Source: Fructilactobacillus florum DSM 22689 = JCM 16035
Lineage (GTDB): Bacteria; Bacillota; Bacilli; Lactobacillales; Lactobacillaceae
Length of the DNA: 64,000 nucleotides
Assembly: GCF_001436645.1 (NCBI RefSeq)
Contig: NZ_AYZI01000005.1
Coordinates: 7,032-71,031, forward strand
Reading direction: 5' to 3'
Part shown: piece by piece, positions 9,296 through 18,562 of the stretch
Numbering within the stretch: position 1 is the first letter of the stretch
How the letters are laid out: each line of letters opens with the position of its first letter
Made by a program: the position numbers and the translations under genes
The notes under the pieces: generated by a model
Told to the model about the DNA's origin: nothing
The model's input: the letters and a program-made list of their open reading frames with translations, nothing else
Database searches by the model: none

Positions 9296-9327
9296 ACCGA
9301 CTAGCTCTTATTAGCTAGTCGGTTTTT
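9296..9327 (+). terminator. Rho-independent terminator
   Basis: A perfect 11-bp stem, ACCGACTAGCT (9296-9306) with AGCTAGTCGGT (9313-9323), followed by T5. It ends the permease transcript. Confidence 0.9.
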
Positions 9328-9426
9328 GTTATATATTTTTAGAGAAGTTTAGTAATCCTTGGAAAAAAGTAAGTAATTATGTATAATGAAAAAGTCAAAT
9401 TTTTTAAGATGAGGGATGGATTAATT

Positions 9427-10203
9427 ATGAAGAAAAAATGGTCATTGTTGGTAATGACAGGATTAACAATTTTGGGATTGACTGCCTGTGGTAAGACTCA
9501 GACGGCCGAAACTAAGACACCTAAGACACTTACAGTTGGTCTTGAAGGAACCTATGCGCCATATTCCTATCGTAAAGACGGTAAGTTAACTGGTTTTGAA
9601 GTGGAATTGGCCCAAAAGACCGCTCAACGAATGGGATTAAAGACTAAATTTGTAACAACCGGTTGGGACTCGTTGATTGCTGGGCTGAATACTAATAATT
9701 ATGATGTGATTTTTAACAATATGGCTGAAAATCCTCAGCGAAAAAAACAGTTTCGATTTGCTAGTCCATATGCCTATTCTAAGTCAGTGATTATTACTAA
9801 AAAAGATTCTAAGATTAAAGCTCCACAGGACTTAAAGGGTCAAAAAGTTGCGGAAGGAACCGGAACTGATAACTGGAATAATGCTAAAAAAATGGGAGCA
9901 CAACCAGTAGCATCTCCTGATTTTCAAACCTCGATGGACATGATTGACCAAGGACGAGTGGTGGCTGCTGTTAATTCACGGGAAGCCTTTGAATACTGGA
10001 AGAAGAGCCACAAATCTACTGATTTGGTTTATAAAGAAGTTCCTAATGACGTAATTAAGGCCGATGTGATTGCACCAATGATGAATAAAAAATCTAGTGA
10101 GCTCAATCAGAAGATGAACAAAGCGCTTGCTGCTGAACGTCGTGATGGGACATTGAAGCAACTGTCAATTAAATATTTTGGAACTGATATTACTAATAAA
10201 TAG
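9427..10203 (+). CDS. Polar amino-acid (probably cystine) ABC transporter, substrate-binding lipoprotein
   Basis: A 258-residue type II periplasmic-binding-like protein. The start MKKKWSLL was chosen because it opens a lipoprotein signal peptide ending in the lipobox LTAC with the lipidated C21. The frame extends upstream to 9379 but would bury the signal. Motifs YAPYSYRKDG, LTGFEVELA, WDSLIAGL and FNNMAENPQRK are those of the polar amino-acid family. The WDSLIAGL-N-DV pattern is most like cystine-binding TcyA/TcyJ. It is the first gene of a three-gene transporter operon. The substrate is inferred. Confidence 0.85.
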   Translation: MKKKWSLLVMTGLTILGLTACGKTQTAETKTPKTLTVGLEGTYAPYSYRKDGKLTGFEVELAQKTAQRMGLKTKFVTTGWDSLIAGLNTNNYDVIFNNMAENPQRKKQFRFASPYAYSKSVIITKKDSKIKAPQDLKGQKVAEGTGTDNWNNAKKMGAQPVASPDFQTSMDMIDQGRVVAAVNSREAFEYWKKSHKSTDLVYKEVPNDVIKADVIAPMMNKKSSELNQKMNKALAAERRDGTLKQLSIKYFGTDITNK

Positions 10204-10215
10204 GGGTTAATTAAC

Positions 10216-10911
10216 ATGTGGGAAATCTGGAGTTCATCGTTACCCAGTTTATTCGGGGCAATGCTTAAATTTACCATTCCACTGTCATTATTATCATTTG
10301 CAATTGGTTTAGTAATTGCAGTCGTGGTGGCTTTGATAAAATTTTTACCAGTGCAAGGTAATCGATTCATTAAACTGTTGTGGCAGGGAATTCGGCTCTT
10401 GGTTAGTTTTTATGTTTGGGCCTTTCGCTCAACTCCACTGTTAGTGCAATTGTTTATTATTTTCTTTGGACTACCATCGATTGGAATCAAATTAGCACCG
10501 TTTACAGCGGCAGTCATTGGCTTTTCCCTCAATACAGGTGCTTATGGTTCAGAAACGATTCGCTCCGCACTTTTAGCTGTTAATCAAGATCAATGGGATG
10601 CAGCCTATACTTTGGGATTTAGTACACCACAAACTTTATGGAGAATTATTATGCCACAAGCTTTGCGGATCGTGTTGCCACCATTATCAAATGAATTTAT
10701 TGGTTTAGTAAAAGATACTTCATTAGCAAGTACGATTACAATTGCAGAGATGTTTCAAGTTAGCCAGCAGATTGCTGCACAAAATTTTCAACCACTGACA
10801 ATGTATATAGAAGTCGCCTTTTTATATGCGATCTTATGTACAATTTTGAGTACGCTACAACATTATTTGGAACGTCGTTCGTCAAAATTTGTACAGGAGG
10901 TCAGTCACTAA
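10216..10911 (+). CDS. Polar amino-acid ABC transporter, permease
   Basis: A 231-residue HisM/TcyB-type permease with about five membrane segments. The EAA loop that contacts the ATPase is visible (QWDAAYTLGFSTPQTLW, then IIMPQALRIVLPP, about residues 117-148), and FRSTPLLVQLF is the usual family motif. Its stop codon overlaps the ATG of the ATPase gene by one base, indicating translational coupling. It lies 12 bases after the binding-protein gene. Confidence 0.9.
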   Translation: MWEIWSSSLPSLFGAMLKFTIPLSLLSFAIGLVIAVVVALIKFLPVQGNRFIKLLWQGIRLLVSFYVWAFRSTPLLVQLFIIFFGLPSIGIKLAPFTAAVIGFSLNTGAYGSETIRSALLAVNQDQWDAAYTLGFSTPQTLWRIIMPQALRIVLPPLSNEFIGLVKDTSLASTITIAEMFQVSQQIAAQNFQPLTMYIEVAFLYAILCTILSTLQHYLERRSSKFVQEVSH

Positions 10912-11648
10912 TGTTACAAATTTCAAAATTAACTAAGCAATTTGGTAGCCAACAAGTACTAAAGGGAATTAGTGCTCGGTTCCCCGAAAAACAAACCACG
11001 GTAATCGTTGGTCCATCTGGTTCGGGGAAAACAACACTCTTACGTTCTTTAGATTTACTAGTGCGTCCCGATTCCGGCGAATTAATGTTTGATGATTTAA
11101 AGCTTGATTTCAGCCAACCAATTAGTTCCAAGCAGCGTAATAAATTACGCAATAAAACTAGTATGGTGTTTCAAAATTGGAACCTTTTTCCTAATTTGAC
11201 CATTCTGCAAAATATTACGAGTGCTCCAATTCATGTTCACAAAGTTGCAGTTGACCAAGCAGAGCACCAGGCCCACAAGTTATTGCAAGAAGTTGGTTTA
11301 GATGAATATGCGACGGCATATCCACATGAGTTGTCTGGCGGGCAGCAACAAAGAATTTCTATCTGTCGGGCGCTTGCGGTGCAGCCTCAGTATATTTTGT
11401 TGGATGAACCGACTAGTGCGCTTGACCCGGAAAGGGAAAATCAAATTTTACGTATGCTTGAACGGCTTTCTAATGAGGGTAATTCGTTGATTATGGTTAC
11501 CCATAATATGCAATTTGCCAAAAATGTTGCTGATAAAATTTTATTTTTAGAAGATGGCGAACTTCAATTCGATGGTGATAAAGAAGCATTTTTCAGTGCT
11601 AAAACTGATCGGATTCAACAATTTTTACAAGGAGTCACGCTCAATTAA
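10911..11648 (+). CDS. Polar amino-acid ABC transporter, ATP-binding protein
   Basis: A 245-residue ABC ATPase. Walker A GPSGSGKTT is at 34-42, the Q-loop is in MVFQNWNLFPNLT, the signature LSGGQQQR is near 141, Walker B with D-loop is YILLDEPTSALDPE, and the switch histidine is in MVTHNMQFA. The start at 10911 follows CAGGAGG and overlaps the permease stop. It energises amino-acid uptake together with the two preceding genes, and the operon ends at the next hairpin. Confidence 0.92.
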   Translation: MLQISKLTKQFGSQQVLKGISARFPEKQTTVIVGPSGSGKTTLLRSLDLLVRPDSGELMFDDLKLDFSQPISSKQRNKLRNKTSMVFQNWNLFPNLTILQNITSAPIHVHKVAVDQAEHQAHKLLQEVGLDEYATAYPHELSGGQQQRISICRALAVQPQYILLDEPTSALDPERENQILRMLERLSNEGNSLIMVTHNMQFAKNVADKILFLEDGELQFDGDKEAFFSAKTDRIQQFLQGVTLN

Positions 11649-11677
11649 AAAACGTAGCCTTAGGCTACGTTTTTTAA
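11646..11677. terminator. Bidirectional terminator between convergent units
   Basis: AAAAAACGTAGCC pairs with GGCTACGTTTTTT around a TTA loop. The A-rich and T-rich flanks let it serve both the ABC operon (+) and the membrane-protein gene (-), whose stop codon lies just inside the hairpin. Confidence 0.85.
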
Positions 11678-12360
11678 TTGAAAATAATAAGGCTTAAACA
11701 AAGATATAATAAAAATCCTAGTATCCAACTTTCTCGATTAGTAAAAATCTGAAAGCCATAGCTACCGAGCAGGATTGCAATGGCAACGACTCCTTTATAA
11801 ATTGGATAGTTAGCAAGTAATAGTCCGGCAAGCAGAATGATGGCTATTAAATTTGCTCTAGTTTCAAGGTGGTTTGTAAAATGTAGATTAAACGATATAA
11901 AATAGAGGGTTGCTAAAATGGCAGCGTTAAGAATGGTGTGTTGATCGAGGTACTGGTTGTTGAGATAGTTTAGAGCGGTGATTGGTAAGACCGCATTGAC
12001 TAAGCAAAAACAAATGAGACCGTAGTAGTTATGCAATTGAAATTTAGGCATTAAAACAGCAATATTAACAACTGCAATCAATAAAAATGAACAGTCTAAA
12101 ACGATTGGAAAACCGGAACTAATTGCTAAAATGACTGGAATTGGATTAAAAATTAACGAGAGACGCCCATCCAATTTTCCTAACACGATCCAGCCAGCGA
12201 TTGCCCAGCAGAGCTGATTGATTAACATGACATGACCAGTTACGTTAGTGCTAAGTGCCCAATTACTACCGGCTGCTAAATTCCAAATTAAAAGATTAGC
12301 ACCAACAAAGCTAATTCCTAAAATCCAATTGCTGATTTTATTTATAAAAATTGTTTTCAT
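11674..12360 (-). CDS. Multi-pass membrane protein, unknown function
   Basis: A 228-residue, strongly hydrophobic protein with about eight membrane segments and almost no charged residues between them. The start MKTIFINK at 12360 was preferred over an upstream in-frame ATG because GAGG lies about 10 bases before it. I recognise no family motif. It is transcribed divergently from metK, with about 150 bases between. A 7-bp inverted repeat (TAGTAAT-N7-ATTACTA, 12360-12380) covers its ribosome site and may act as an operator or a translation-blocking hairpin. Confidence 0.65.
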   Translation of the reverse strand: MKTIFINKISNWILGISFVGANLLIWNLAAGSNWALSTNVTGHVMLINQLCWAIAGWIVLGKLDGRLSLIFNPIPVILAISSGFPIVLDCSFLLIAVVNIAVLMPKFQLHNYYGLICFCLVNAVLPITALNYLNNQYLDQHTILNAAILATLYFISFNLHFTNHLETRANLIAIILLAGLLLANYPIYKGVVAIAILLGSYGFQIFTNRESWILGFLLYLCLSLIIFN

Positions 12361-12441
12361 AGTAATAACCTCGATTACTATTATATTAATGTAATTTATT
12401 AGCAACGGCAACTTAAATTATGGTAACATTAAATAGTTATA

Positions 12442-12507
12442 AGCATGTTCCCGATGGGATTCACATTTTGTGAAGCTGCCTTGTAACCAATTTTTAAGGG
12501 GGAAAAT
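12442..12507 (+). promoter_or_regulatory. SMK box (SAM-III) translational riboswitch
   Basis: The metK leader carries GTTCCCGATGGGA (12447-12459), a hairpin TTCACA-TTT-TGTGAA (12460-12474), GCTGCCTTGTAACC (12475-12488) and AAGGGGGA (12496-12503) just before the TTG start. This order and the conserved GTTCCCGA and GCCTTGTAACC blocks are those of the SMK box found upstream of metK in Lactobacillales. There, S-adenosylmethionine binding pairs the Shine-Dalgarno sequence with an upstream strand and blocks translation. The assignment is by recalled consensus, not a covariance search. Confidence 0.88.
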
Positions 12508-12510
12508 AAA

Positions 12511-13698
12511 TTGACAGAAAAGCATTTATTCAGTTCAGAGTCTGTTTCAGAAGGGCATCCTGATAAGATTGCAGACCAAATTAGTGATGCGGTTTTAGAT
12601 GCAATTTTAAAACAAGATAAACAGGCTCGAGTTGCTTGTGAAACATCAGTTACAACCGGGTTAGTCTTGGTATTTGGGGAGATCTCGACGACTGCTGATG
12701 TAAATATTCGTGAAATTGTGAAAAAAACTTTACGGCGGATTGGATATGATAATCCTGCGTATGGGTTTGATGCGTCGAATGTGGCGATTTTAGTATCACT
12801 AGATGAACAGTCGCCGGACATTGCAGTGGGCGTTGATGAGTCGGAAGAGACCAGAAGCGGAGCTAGTGATCCAATGGATCAATTAGGTGCTGGTGATCAG
12901 GGGATTATGTTTGGCTATGCTACAGATGAGACTCCCGAACTAATGCCATTGCCGATTTCTTTAGCGCATCAGTTGATGAAGCGAACTGCTTTGGTGAGAA
13001 AAACCGAACAATTGCCATATCTTCGTCCCGATGCAAAAGCCGAAGTGACAGTTGAGTACGATTCAAATGGACAGCCATTCCGAGTTGATACGGTAGTTTT
13101 GAGTACGCAACATGATCCAGAAATTAGCCAGCCACAGCTGCACCAGGATGTCATCGAACAAATTATTAAAGCGACGATTCCAAAACAATATCTAGATGCA
13201 GAGACTAAATACCTAATTAATCCAACTGGTAAATTCGTGATTGGCGGTCCTAATGGAGATGCAGGGCTAACCGGACGAAAGATTATTGTTGATACCTATG
13301 GTGGTTCTGCCCATCACGGTGGAGGGGCATTTTCTGGAAAAGATGCAACTAAGGTTGATCGTTCTGCCAGTTATGCTGCTCGGTATATTGCTAAAAATAT
13401 GGTGGCAGCCGGACTCGCTCGTCGAATTGAGCTTCAGTTAGCGTACGCCATTGGCGTGGCCGAACCAGTTTCCATTGAGGTTAATACCTTTGGTACATCT
13501 CAGTATTCGGATGACGAGTTAATTCGTGCAATTCGTGCAATTTTTGATTTACGTCCGGCTGGGATTATTAAAATGCTTGACTTACAAAGACCGATCTATG
13601 AACAGACAGCTAGTTACGGTCATTTTGGTCGTACTGATATCGAATTGCCATGGGAACAAACGGACCAAATTGAAAAATTGCAACATTTTTTTAATTAA
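12511..13698 (+). CDS. metK: S-adenosylmethionine synthase
   Basis: A 395-residue, full-length enzyme that makes S-adenosylmethionine from methionine and ATP. Recognised blocks are [15 protein letters not shown] (about 9-23), [15 protein letters not shown] (about 127-141) and the phosphate loop [17 protein letters not shown] (about 270-286). The start codon is TTG at 12511, seven bases after the unusually strong AAGGGGGA. That site is part of the SMK riboswitch, so SAM represses its own synthesis at translation initiation. The gene is monocistronic with a short hairpin after it. Confidence 0.97.
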   Translation: MTEKHLFSSESVSEGHPDKIADQISDAVLDAILKQDKQARVACETSVTTGLVLVFGEISTTADVNIREIVKKTLRRIGYDNPAYGFDASNVAILVSLDEQSPDIAVGVDESEETRSGASDPMDQLGAGDQGIMFGYATDETPELMPLPISLAHQLMKRTALVRKTEQLPYLRPDAKAEVTVEYDSNGQPFRVDTVVLSTQHDPEISQPQLHQDVIEQIIKATIPKQYLDAETKYLINPTGKFVIGGPNGDAGLTGRKIIVDTYGGSAHHGGGAFSGKDATKVDRSASYAARYIAKNMVAAGLARRIELQLAYAIGVAEPVSIEVNTFGTSQYSDDELIRAIRAIFDLRPAGIIKMLDLQRPIYEQTASYGHFGRTDIELPWEQTDQIEKLQHFFN

Positions 13699-13703
13699 TT
13701 TTT

Positions 13704-13728
13704 AATCGACTCTTTGGGAGTCGATTTT
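13704..13728 (+). terminator. Probable terminator after metK
   Basis: AATCGACTC (13704-13712) pairs perfectly with GAGTCGATT (13718-13726), followed by a short T4. The weak T-tract may allow readthrough into the transporter gene. Confidence 0.6.
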
Positions 13729-13747
13729 AGTTTGAAGGGAAATTTTA

Positions 13748-15205
13748 ATGCAAGCGCGAACAAACATCAAAATTACTACGATTGCTTTATTTATTGCAAC
13801 CTTTATGACAGCAGTCGAGGGGACGATTGTTTCAACAGCGATGCCAACCATTGTTGGTGATCTGCATGGAGTCTCCCTGATGAATTGGGTTTTTTCCATT
13901 TTTCTATTGACCAATGCAATTACCACGCCAATTTATGGTAAATTAGCTGATCAGTTAGGGCGAAAAAAGATTTTTCTTGCCGGAGTTGTTGTGTTTATCA
14001 TTGGCTCGCTTTTTTCTGGTCTATCTAATAGTATGGAAACGCTGATTTTTTGGCGGGCTCTTCAAGGAATCGGGGCGGGAGTGATCATGCCGGTTTCCTT
14101 TACTATCGTGGCTGATATGTATCCATTTGAGAAACGAGCCCAAGTGATTGGAATCCTCGGATCAGCATGGGGAATTGCTTCAATCATCGGGCCGCTCTTA
14201 GGGGGATTCATCGTTGACAGTTTATCATGGCACTGGATTTTCTTCATTAATGTTCCAATTGGCTTGTTGACAATTGTTTTGCTTGCTTGTTTTTTCTATG
14301 AGCAGCCCCATAAAAAGACGCAGCCGCTCGACGTGGCGGGAATTATATGGCTGGGCATCTTTTTATTAGCACTAATGGTGGGTTTTCAGCAACTAAGCAG
14401 CCAACCTATAAATTATCTAGTGTTAGGTAGCTTTTTATGTGTGACAATTTTGAGTGGGCTCGCTTTTTACTTGCAGGAGCGACACGCTAGTGATCCAATT
14501 ATTCCCATTGATTTATTTCATAATCGCACTTTCGTAATCCAAAATTGTATTGCTGCTTTGATTAGTGGGTTTATCTTTGGCTACGAAGTATATTTGTCTG
14601 ATTGGACACAGGGAATTATGGGATTGAAGGCCACATTTGCTGGATTTGCAGTCACTCCAACATCGATTCTTTGGATGGTAGGATCATTTTGGTCAGGGAA
14701 ATTACTATTAAAGTGGCGACCACAGTTGGTAACCGGGCTTAGTTTAATTTTTATTGGCTTTGGAGCAGTTTCATTAGCATTGCTACCAATTACAACCCCG
14801 CTTGTAATCTTTTGGGTTCTGTCAACGATTATGGGGATTGGCTTTGGTCTGTGCATCACGACCTCATCTGTAACTTCTCAAAATGAGGTTAGCAATGAAC
14901 GAATTGGGGTGGCTTCTTCGTTTAATACTTTGAGCCGAACTTTGGGGCAGACGTTGATGATCTCAGTTTTTGGGATCGTTTTAAATCAAGGAATGGCCAA
15001 CGGAATTAAGCAGCATCCCCAAGCGAGCCTTAAGTTGATGGATCAATTGATTAATCCACGTACCGCAACTACGTTACCAGCAAGTGTTTTGCCGACGTTA
15101 CGTCAGATTTTATATGGCGCTTTACACAATGTTTTTTTAGTAGCGTTGTTGTTGGTAATAGCTGCAGTAATCGTTAATTTTTTTGATCGTAAGCAGATTA
15201 ACTAG
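13748..15205 (+). CDS. MFS multidrug efflux transporter (DHA2/EmrB type)
   Basis: A 485-residue protein with about 14 membrane segments, the DHA2 topology. The MFS motif A (GKLADQLGRKK) is near residues 63-73, motif C (GSAWGIASIIGPLLGG) is near 136-151, and the family start TFMTAVEGTIVSTAMPTI is clear. It probably exports drugs or other amphiphiles by proton antiport; no regulator gene adjoins it to suggest a substrate. AAGGGA precedes the ATG. Its last four bases overlap the convergent mnmM gene. Confidence 0.88.
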   Translation: MQARTNIKITTIALFIATFMTAVEGTIVSTAMPTIVGDLHGVSLMNWVFSIFLLTNAITTPIYGKLADQLGRKKIFLAGVVVFIIGSLFSGLSNSMETLIFWRALQGIGAGVIMPVSFTIVADMYPFEKRAQVIGILGSAWGIASIIGPLLGGFIVDSLSWHWIFFINVPIGLLTIVLLACFFYEQPHKKTQPLDVAGIIWLGIFLLALMVGFQQLSSQPINYLVLGSFLCVTILSGLAFYLQERHASDPIIPIDLFHNRTFVIQNCIAALISGFIFGYEVYLSDWTQGIMGLKATFAGFAVTPTSILWMVGSFWSGKLLLKWRPQLVTGLSLIFIGFGAVSLALLPITTPLVIFWVLSTIMGIGFGLCITTSSVTSQNEVSNERIGVASSFNTLSRTLGQTLMISVFGIVLNQGMANGIKQHPQASLKLMDQLINPRTATTLPASVLPTLRQILYGALHNVFLVALLLVIAAVIVNFFDRKQIN

Positions 15206-15762
15206 CGCTTTTCGATCGCAATCAACATTGGTGGGTGGTTAATTTGATTAATAAATTGATACTGCATTACGTGAAAGTCGGTTTGGGGAAGGTGGGTTAC
15301 AAAATTTAAAACGGCTTGTTGTTCTTGTTGGCTTCCGTGATGACCGACGTAAACCACTAGGAGCAAGACACCATGGCGGCGTAAGTTTGCTAGCAATTTT
15401 TGCATGGCAATTACCGTGGTCTGAGCGGTAGTTGCCAGCTGATGGTCGGCGCCTGGTAAATAGCCAAGATTAAAAATTGCGGCGGCAAGCGGTTCCTTAA
15501 CGTAGTGATCGGCATTCTCGTGTCCAGTATTTATGAGGCTAACTGGTGTTTCGACGTGATGATTTTCTAACAATGCTCGAGTAGCCTGGATGGCTTTTTT
15601 CTGAATATCAAAGCTATAGACATGACCATGATGACCGACTAACTGAGCTAAAAAAAGGGTATCATGCCCATTCCCAGCCGTTGCATCGACAACGGTATCA
15701 CCAGGATGGACACTTTTAGCTAAAAGATCATGACTGGTTTGCAGTGCTGATTTTAAGTACAT
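15202..15762 (-). CDS. mnmM: tRNA (mnm5s2U34)-methyltransferase, MnmM/YtqB family
   Basis: A 186-residue class I SAM-dependent methyltransferase. The SAM motif DATAGNGHDT is at 26-35, the acidic ribose-binding YSFDIQ is near 50, and the family motif NLGYLPGAD is near 118. These match the YtqB family, shown to methylate the wobble uridine of glutamine, lysine and glutamate tRNAs. AAAGGAA lies before the ATG on the minus strand. Its 3' end overlaps the convergent efflux gene by four bases with no terminator between them. Confidence 0.85.
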   Translation of the reverse strand: MYLKSALQTSHDLLAKSVHPGDTVVDATAGNGHDTLFLAQLVGHHGHVYSFDIQKKAIQATRALLENHHVETPVSLINTGHENADHYVKEPLAAAIFNLGYLPGADHQLATTAQTTVIAMQKLLANLRRHGVLLLVVYVGHHGSQQEQQAVLNFVTHLPQTDFHVMQYQFINQINHPPMLIAIEKR

Positions 15763-15816
15763 GGCAGGTTCCTTTCAGACTAGATAAAAAGACGTTTGAA
15801 ACTTGTTTTTTGGCAA

Positions 15817-15846
15817 TTGATTTGCTATCATTAATTTAATTATAGT
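15817..15846 (+). promoter_or_regulatory. Candidate leuS promoter
   Basis: TTGATT (15817-15822) and TATAGT (15841-15846) are 18 bases apart, directly upstream of the T-box leader. Confidence 0.45.
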
Positions 15847-15859
15847 TTAACTTAAATTG

Positions 15860-16076
15860 TTGAGATGAATTATTACGTTGAAGGTATTGGTCAGCGACTA
15901 GGTGGATGGTGTGAACCTAGCTTACCCTCTGCGGAACTTATCATTGAGAGTTAGCCGAATCGAGTAGGTTAATCGTTGTCCGCGTTAAGGAAACCAAGGG
16001 TCCCGGTTTTGCGGGGAATTTAGGTGGTACCGCGGTTTTTCGTCCTATAGAATGAAATGTTCTATGGGGCTTTTTT
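15860..16076 (+). promoter_or_regulatory. leuS: T-box leader of leuS
   Basis: A tRNA-sensing leader with a long imperfect stem I (about 15870-15985) and the antiterminator sequence AGGTGGTACCGCGG at 16022-16035, whose TGGT pairs with the tRNA acceptor end. A terminator hairpin follows (CCTATAGAA with TTCTATGGGG, then T7). By comparison with the Met leader further on, the specifier is best placed at CTT (15937-15939) in GCGGAACTTATC, a leucine codon. Uncharged leucine tRNA would stabilise the antiterminator and raise leuS transcription. A CTC at 15927-15929 is the alternative specifier. Confidence 0.88.
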
Positions 16077-16100
16077 TATCGAGACAGGAGATGGATAAAG

Positions 16101-18524
16101 ATGGTTTATGATCACAATAAAATCGAGGCAAAATGGCAGCATTACTGGGAACAAAATCAAACTTTTCAAACGGAAAATAGTCCCAAACCTGAGCAAGAGA
16201 AGTATTATGTCTTAGACATGTTTCCCTATCCATCTGGACAGGGCTTACATGTGGGTCATCCAGAGGGTTATACTGCAACTGATATTATGGCACGATTTAA
16301 ACGGATGCAGGGAAAGAATGTTCTACATCCCATGGGTTGGGATGCTTTCGGCCTTCCAGCAGAGCAGTATGCTCTAAAAACTAAACATAACCCAGGAAGC
16401 TTTACGCAACAGAATATTGCTAACTTTAAGCGTCAAATTAAATCACTCGGATTTTCTTATGATTGGAGTCGAGAGGTTAATACGACTGATGCAAGTTACT
16501 ATAAGTGGACTCAGTGGATTTTTGAAAAGCTCTATGAAAAGGGCTTGGCGTATGAAGATGAAATTGAAGTTAACTGGGCTCCTGATTTGATGGGAGGAAC
16601 GGTGGTTGCCAATGAAGAGGTCGTTAATGGAAAAACTGAGCGAGGTGGTTATCCGGTCTATCGTAAGCCGATGAAACAATGGGTTTTGAAAATCACGGCG
16701 TATGCGGATCGCTTACTTGATGACCTCGAAGATCTCGATTGGCCAGAAAGTATTAAACAGATGCAACGAAATTGGATTGGTCGTTCAACGGGAGCGCGGA
16801 TCACTTTTCCAGTGGTTGATTGTCAAGACACCATCGACGTCTTTTCTACTAGGGCGGACACGTTGTTTGGGGCAACTTATTTAGTTCTTGCACCTGAAAA
16901 TGAACTAGTTGACCGCCTGACTAGTTCCGAACAACAAGCAGCCGTAGCCGATTATAGAAAACAAATTGCCTCAAAATCTGATTTAGAACGAACTGATCTT
17001 AATAAAGACAAGACTGGCGTTTTTATTGGATCATATGCTACCAATCCCGTAAATGGTAAGCATTTACCCATTTGGATTAGTGATTATGTACTATCATCTT
17101 ATGGAACGGGAGCGGTTATGGCTGTTCCAGCTCATGATCAGCGCGACTATGATTTTGCTAAAAAGTTTGCGCTACCGATCATCCCAGTGATTGACGGTGG
17201 AAATGTTGAAAAGGAAGCTTATACTGGTGACGGTCAGCACATTAATTCTGGTTTTTTGAATGGATTGAACCGCCAAAAGGGTCTAGATAAGATGATGGAG
17301 TGGTTACAGGACCATCATGCTGGGAAATCTCAGGTGAATTACAAATTACGTGATTGGATTTTTTCACGGCAACGCTATTGGGGTGAACCTATTCCAGTAA
17401 TTCATTGGGATGATGGCACGACTAGCTTGGTTCCAGAGACGGAACTACCACTAAGGTTGCCACAAACGGATGATTTAAAACCATCTGGAACCGGACAGAG
17501 TCCCCTTGCAAATCTGACTGAGTGGGTAAATGTAACCGACTCACAGGGACGCCATGGGGTTCGTGATACCAATACCATGCCACAATGGGCGGGTAGTTCT
17601 TGGTATTACCTACGTTATATTGATCCTCATAATGATCAAATGATTGCGGATCCAGCAAAGCTAAAGTACTGGCTACCAGTTGATTTGTATGTCGGCGGTG
17701 CCGAACATGCGGTGCTCCATCTTTTGTATGCTCGCTTCTGGCATAAGTTTTTATATGATCTGGGGGTTGTCCCAACCAAAGAGCCATTTCAAAAACTAGT
17801 TAATCAAGGGATGATTTTGGGTACAAATCACGAAAAGATGTCTAAATCAAAAGGAAACGTGGTTAATCCTGATGAAATTGTAGCGGAGTACGGAGCTGAT
17901 ACGTTGCGCCTATATGAAATGTTCATGGGTCCGCTCGTGGAGTCAAAACCATGGAGTACCGAAGGGCTTGCCGGGGCAAATCGCTGGATCAAACGTTTTT
18001 GGCGCCTCTTTATTGATGATGATAATCAAATGAGCGAATTTTTAACGACTGAGAATGATGGCAATTTGACTAAAATTTATCATCAGACTGTGCAGAAAGT
18101 CACTAATGATTTGGAAAAAATGCGGTTTAATACTGCTATTTCACAATTAATGGTTTTTGTTAATGCGGTTTATAAGGAACAAAAACTGCCAACTGAATAT
18201 GCGACCGGACTCGTTAAACTACTGTCACCAATTACGCCCCATCTCTGTGAAGAACTTTGGCAACGTCTAGGAAATAAGAATTCGATTGCCTATGCTGACT
18301 GGCCTAGCTATGATGAACAGCAAACGGTTGCTGATCAAATTGAAATTGTAGTTCAAGTCAATGGCAAAGTGCGGGCTCATCTACAGGTTGAGCCGAACAT
18401 AAAAAATAGTGAACTACAAGAATTAGCACTTGCTAATCAGCATGTGAAAACAGCGGTCACAGGGAAAAAGATTCATAAAATAGTGGTAGTTCCTAGCAAA
18501 ATTGTTAATATTGTAGCTAGTTAA
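16101..18524 (+). CDS. leuS: Leucyl-tRNA synthetase
   Basis: An 807-residue class Ia synthetase, full length. The HIGH-type motif HVGH is at 50-53, the KMSKS motif is at 579-583, and the CP1 editing domain lies between ([16 protein letters not shown] and [18 protein letters not shown]). It charges leucine onto its tRNAs and hydrolyses mischarged products. ACAGGAGATGG precedes the ATG. Transcription is under the T-box directly upstream. Confidence 0.97.
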   Translation: MVYDHNKIEAKWQHYWEQNQTFQTENSPKPEQEKYYVLDMFPYPSGQGLHVGHPEGYTATDIMARFKRMQGKNVLHPMGWDAFGLPAEQYALKTKHNPGSFTQQNIANFKRQIKSLGFSYDWSREVNTTDASYYKWTQWIFEKLYEKGLAYEDEIEVNWAPDLMGGTVVANEEVVNGKTERGGYPVYRKPMKQWVLKITAYADRLLDDLEDLDWPESIKQMQRNWIGRSTGARITFPVVDCQDTIDVFSTRADTLFGATYLVLAPENELVDRLTSSEQQAAVADYRKQIASKSDLERTDLNKDKTGVFIGSYATNPVNGKHLPIWISDYVLSSYGTGAVMAVPAHDQRDYDFAKKFALPIIPVIDGGNVEKEAYTGDGQHINSGFLNGLNRQKGLDKMMEWLQDHHAGKSQVNYKLRDWIFSRQRYWGEPIPVIHWDDGTTSLVPETELPLRLPQTDDLKPSGTGQSPLANLTEWVNVTDSQGRHGVRDTNTMPQWAGSSWYYLRYIDPHNDQMIADPAKLKYWLPVDLYVGGAEHAVLHLLYARFWHKFLYDLGVVPTKEPFQKLVNQGMILGTNHEKMSKSKGNVVNPDEIVAEYGADTLRLYEMFMGPLVESKPWSTEGLAGANRWIKRFWRLFIDDDNQMSEFLTTENDGNLTKIYHQTVQKVTNDLEKMRFNTAISQLMVFVNAVYKEQKLPTEYATGLVKLLSPITPHLCEELWQRLGNKNSIAYADWPSYDEQQTVADQIEIVVQVNGKVRAHLQVEPNIKNSELQELALANQHVKTAVTGKKIHKIVVVPSKIVNIVAS

Positions 18525-18562
18525 TAATCTGATTGCTTAGAATGTTGAAGGCGGGTTTGATT

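Noticed and set aside
10901-10920. Frameshift suspected at the permease/ATPase junction
   Set aside because: The one-base overlap TAATG is a normal stop-start coupling and both proteins are full length.
17422-17787. A 121-codon minus-strand frame within leuS
   Set aside because: It is a shadow of a strongly conserved synthetase domain, with no ribosome site.
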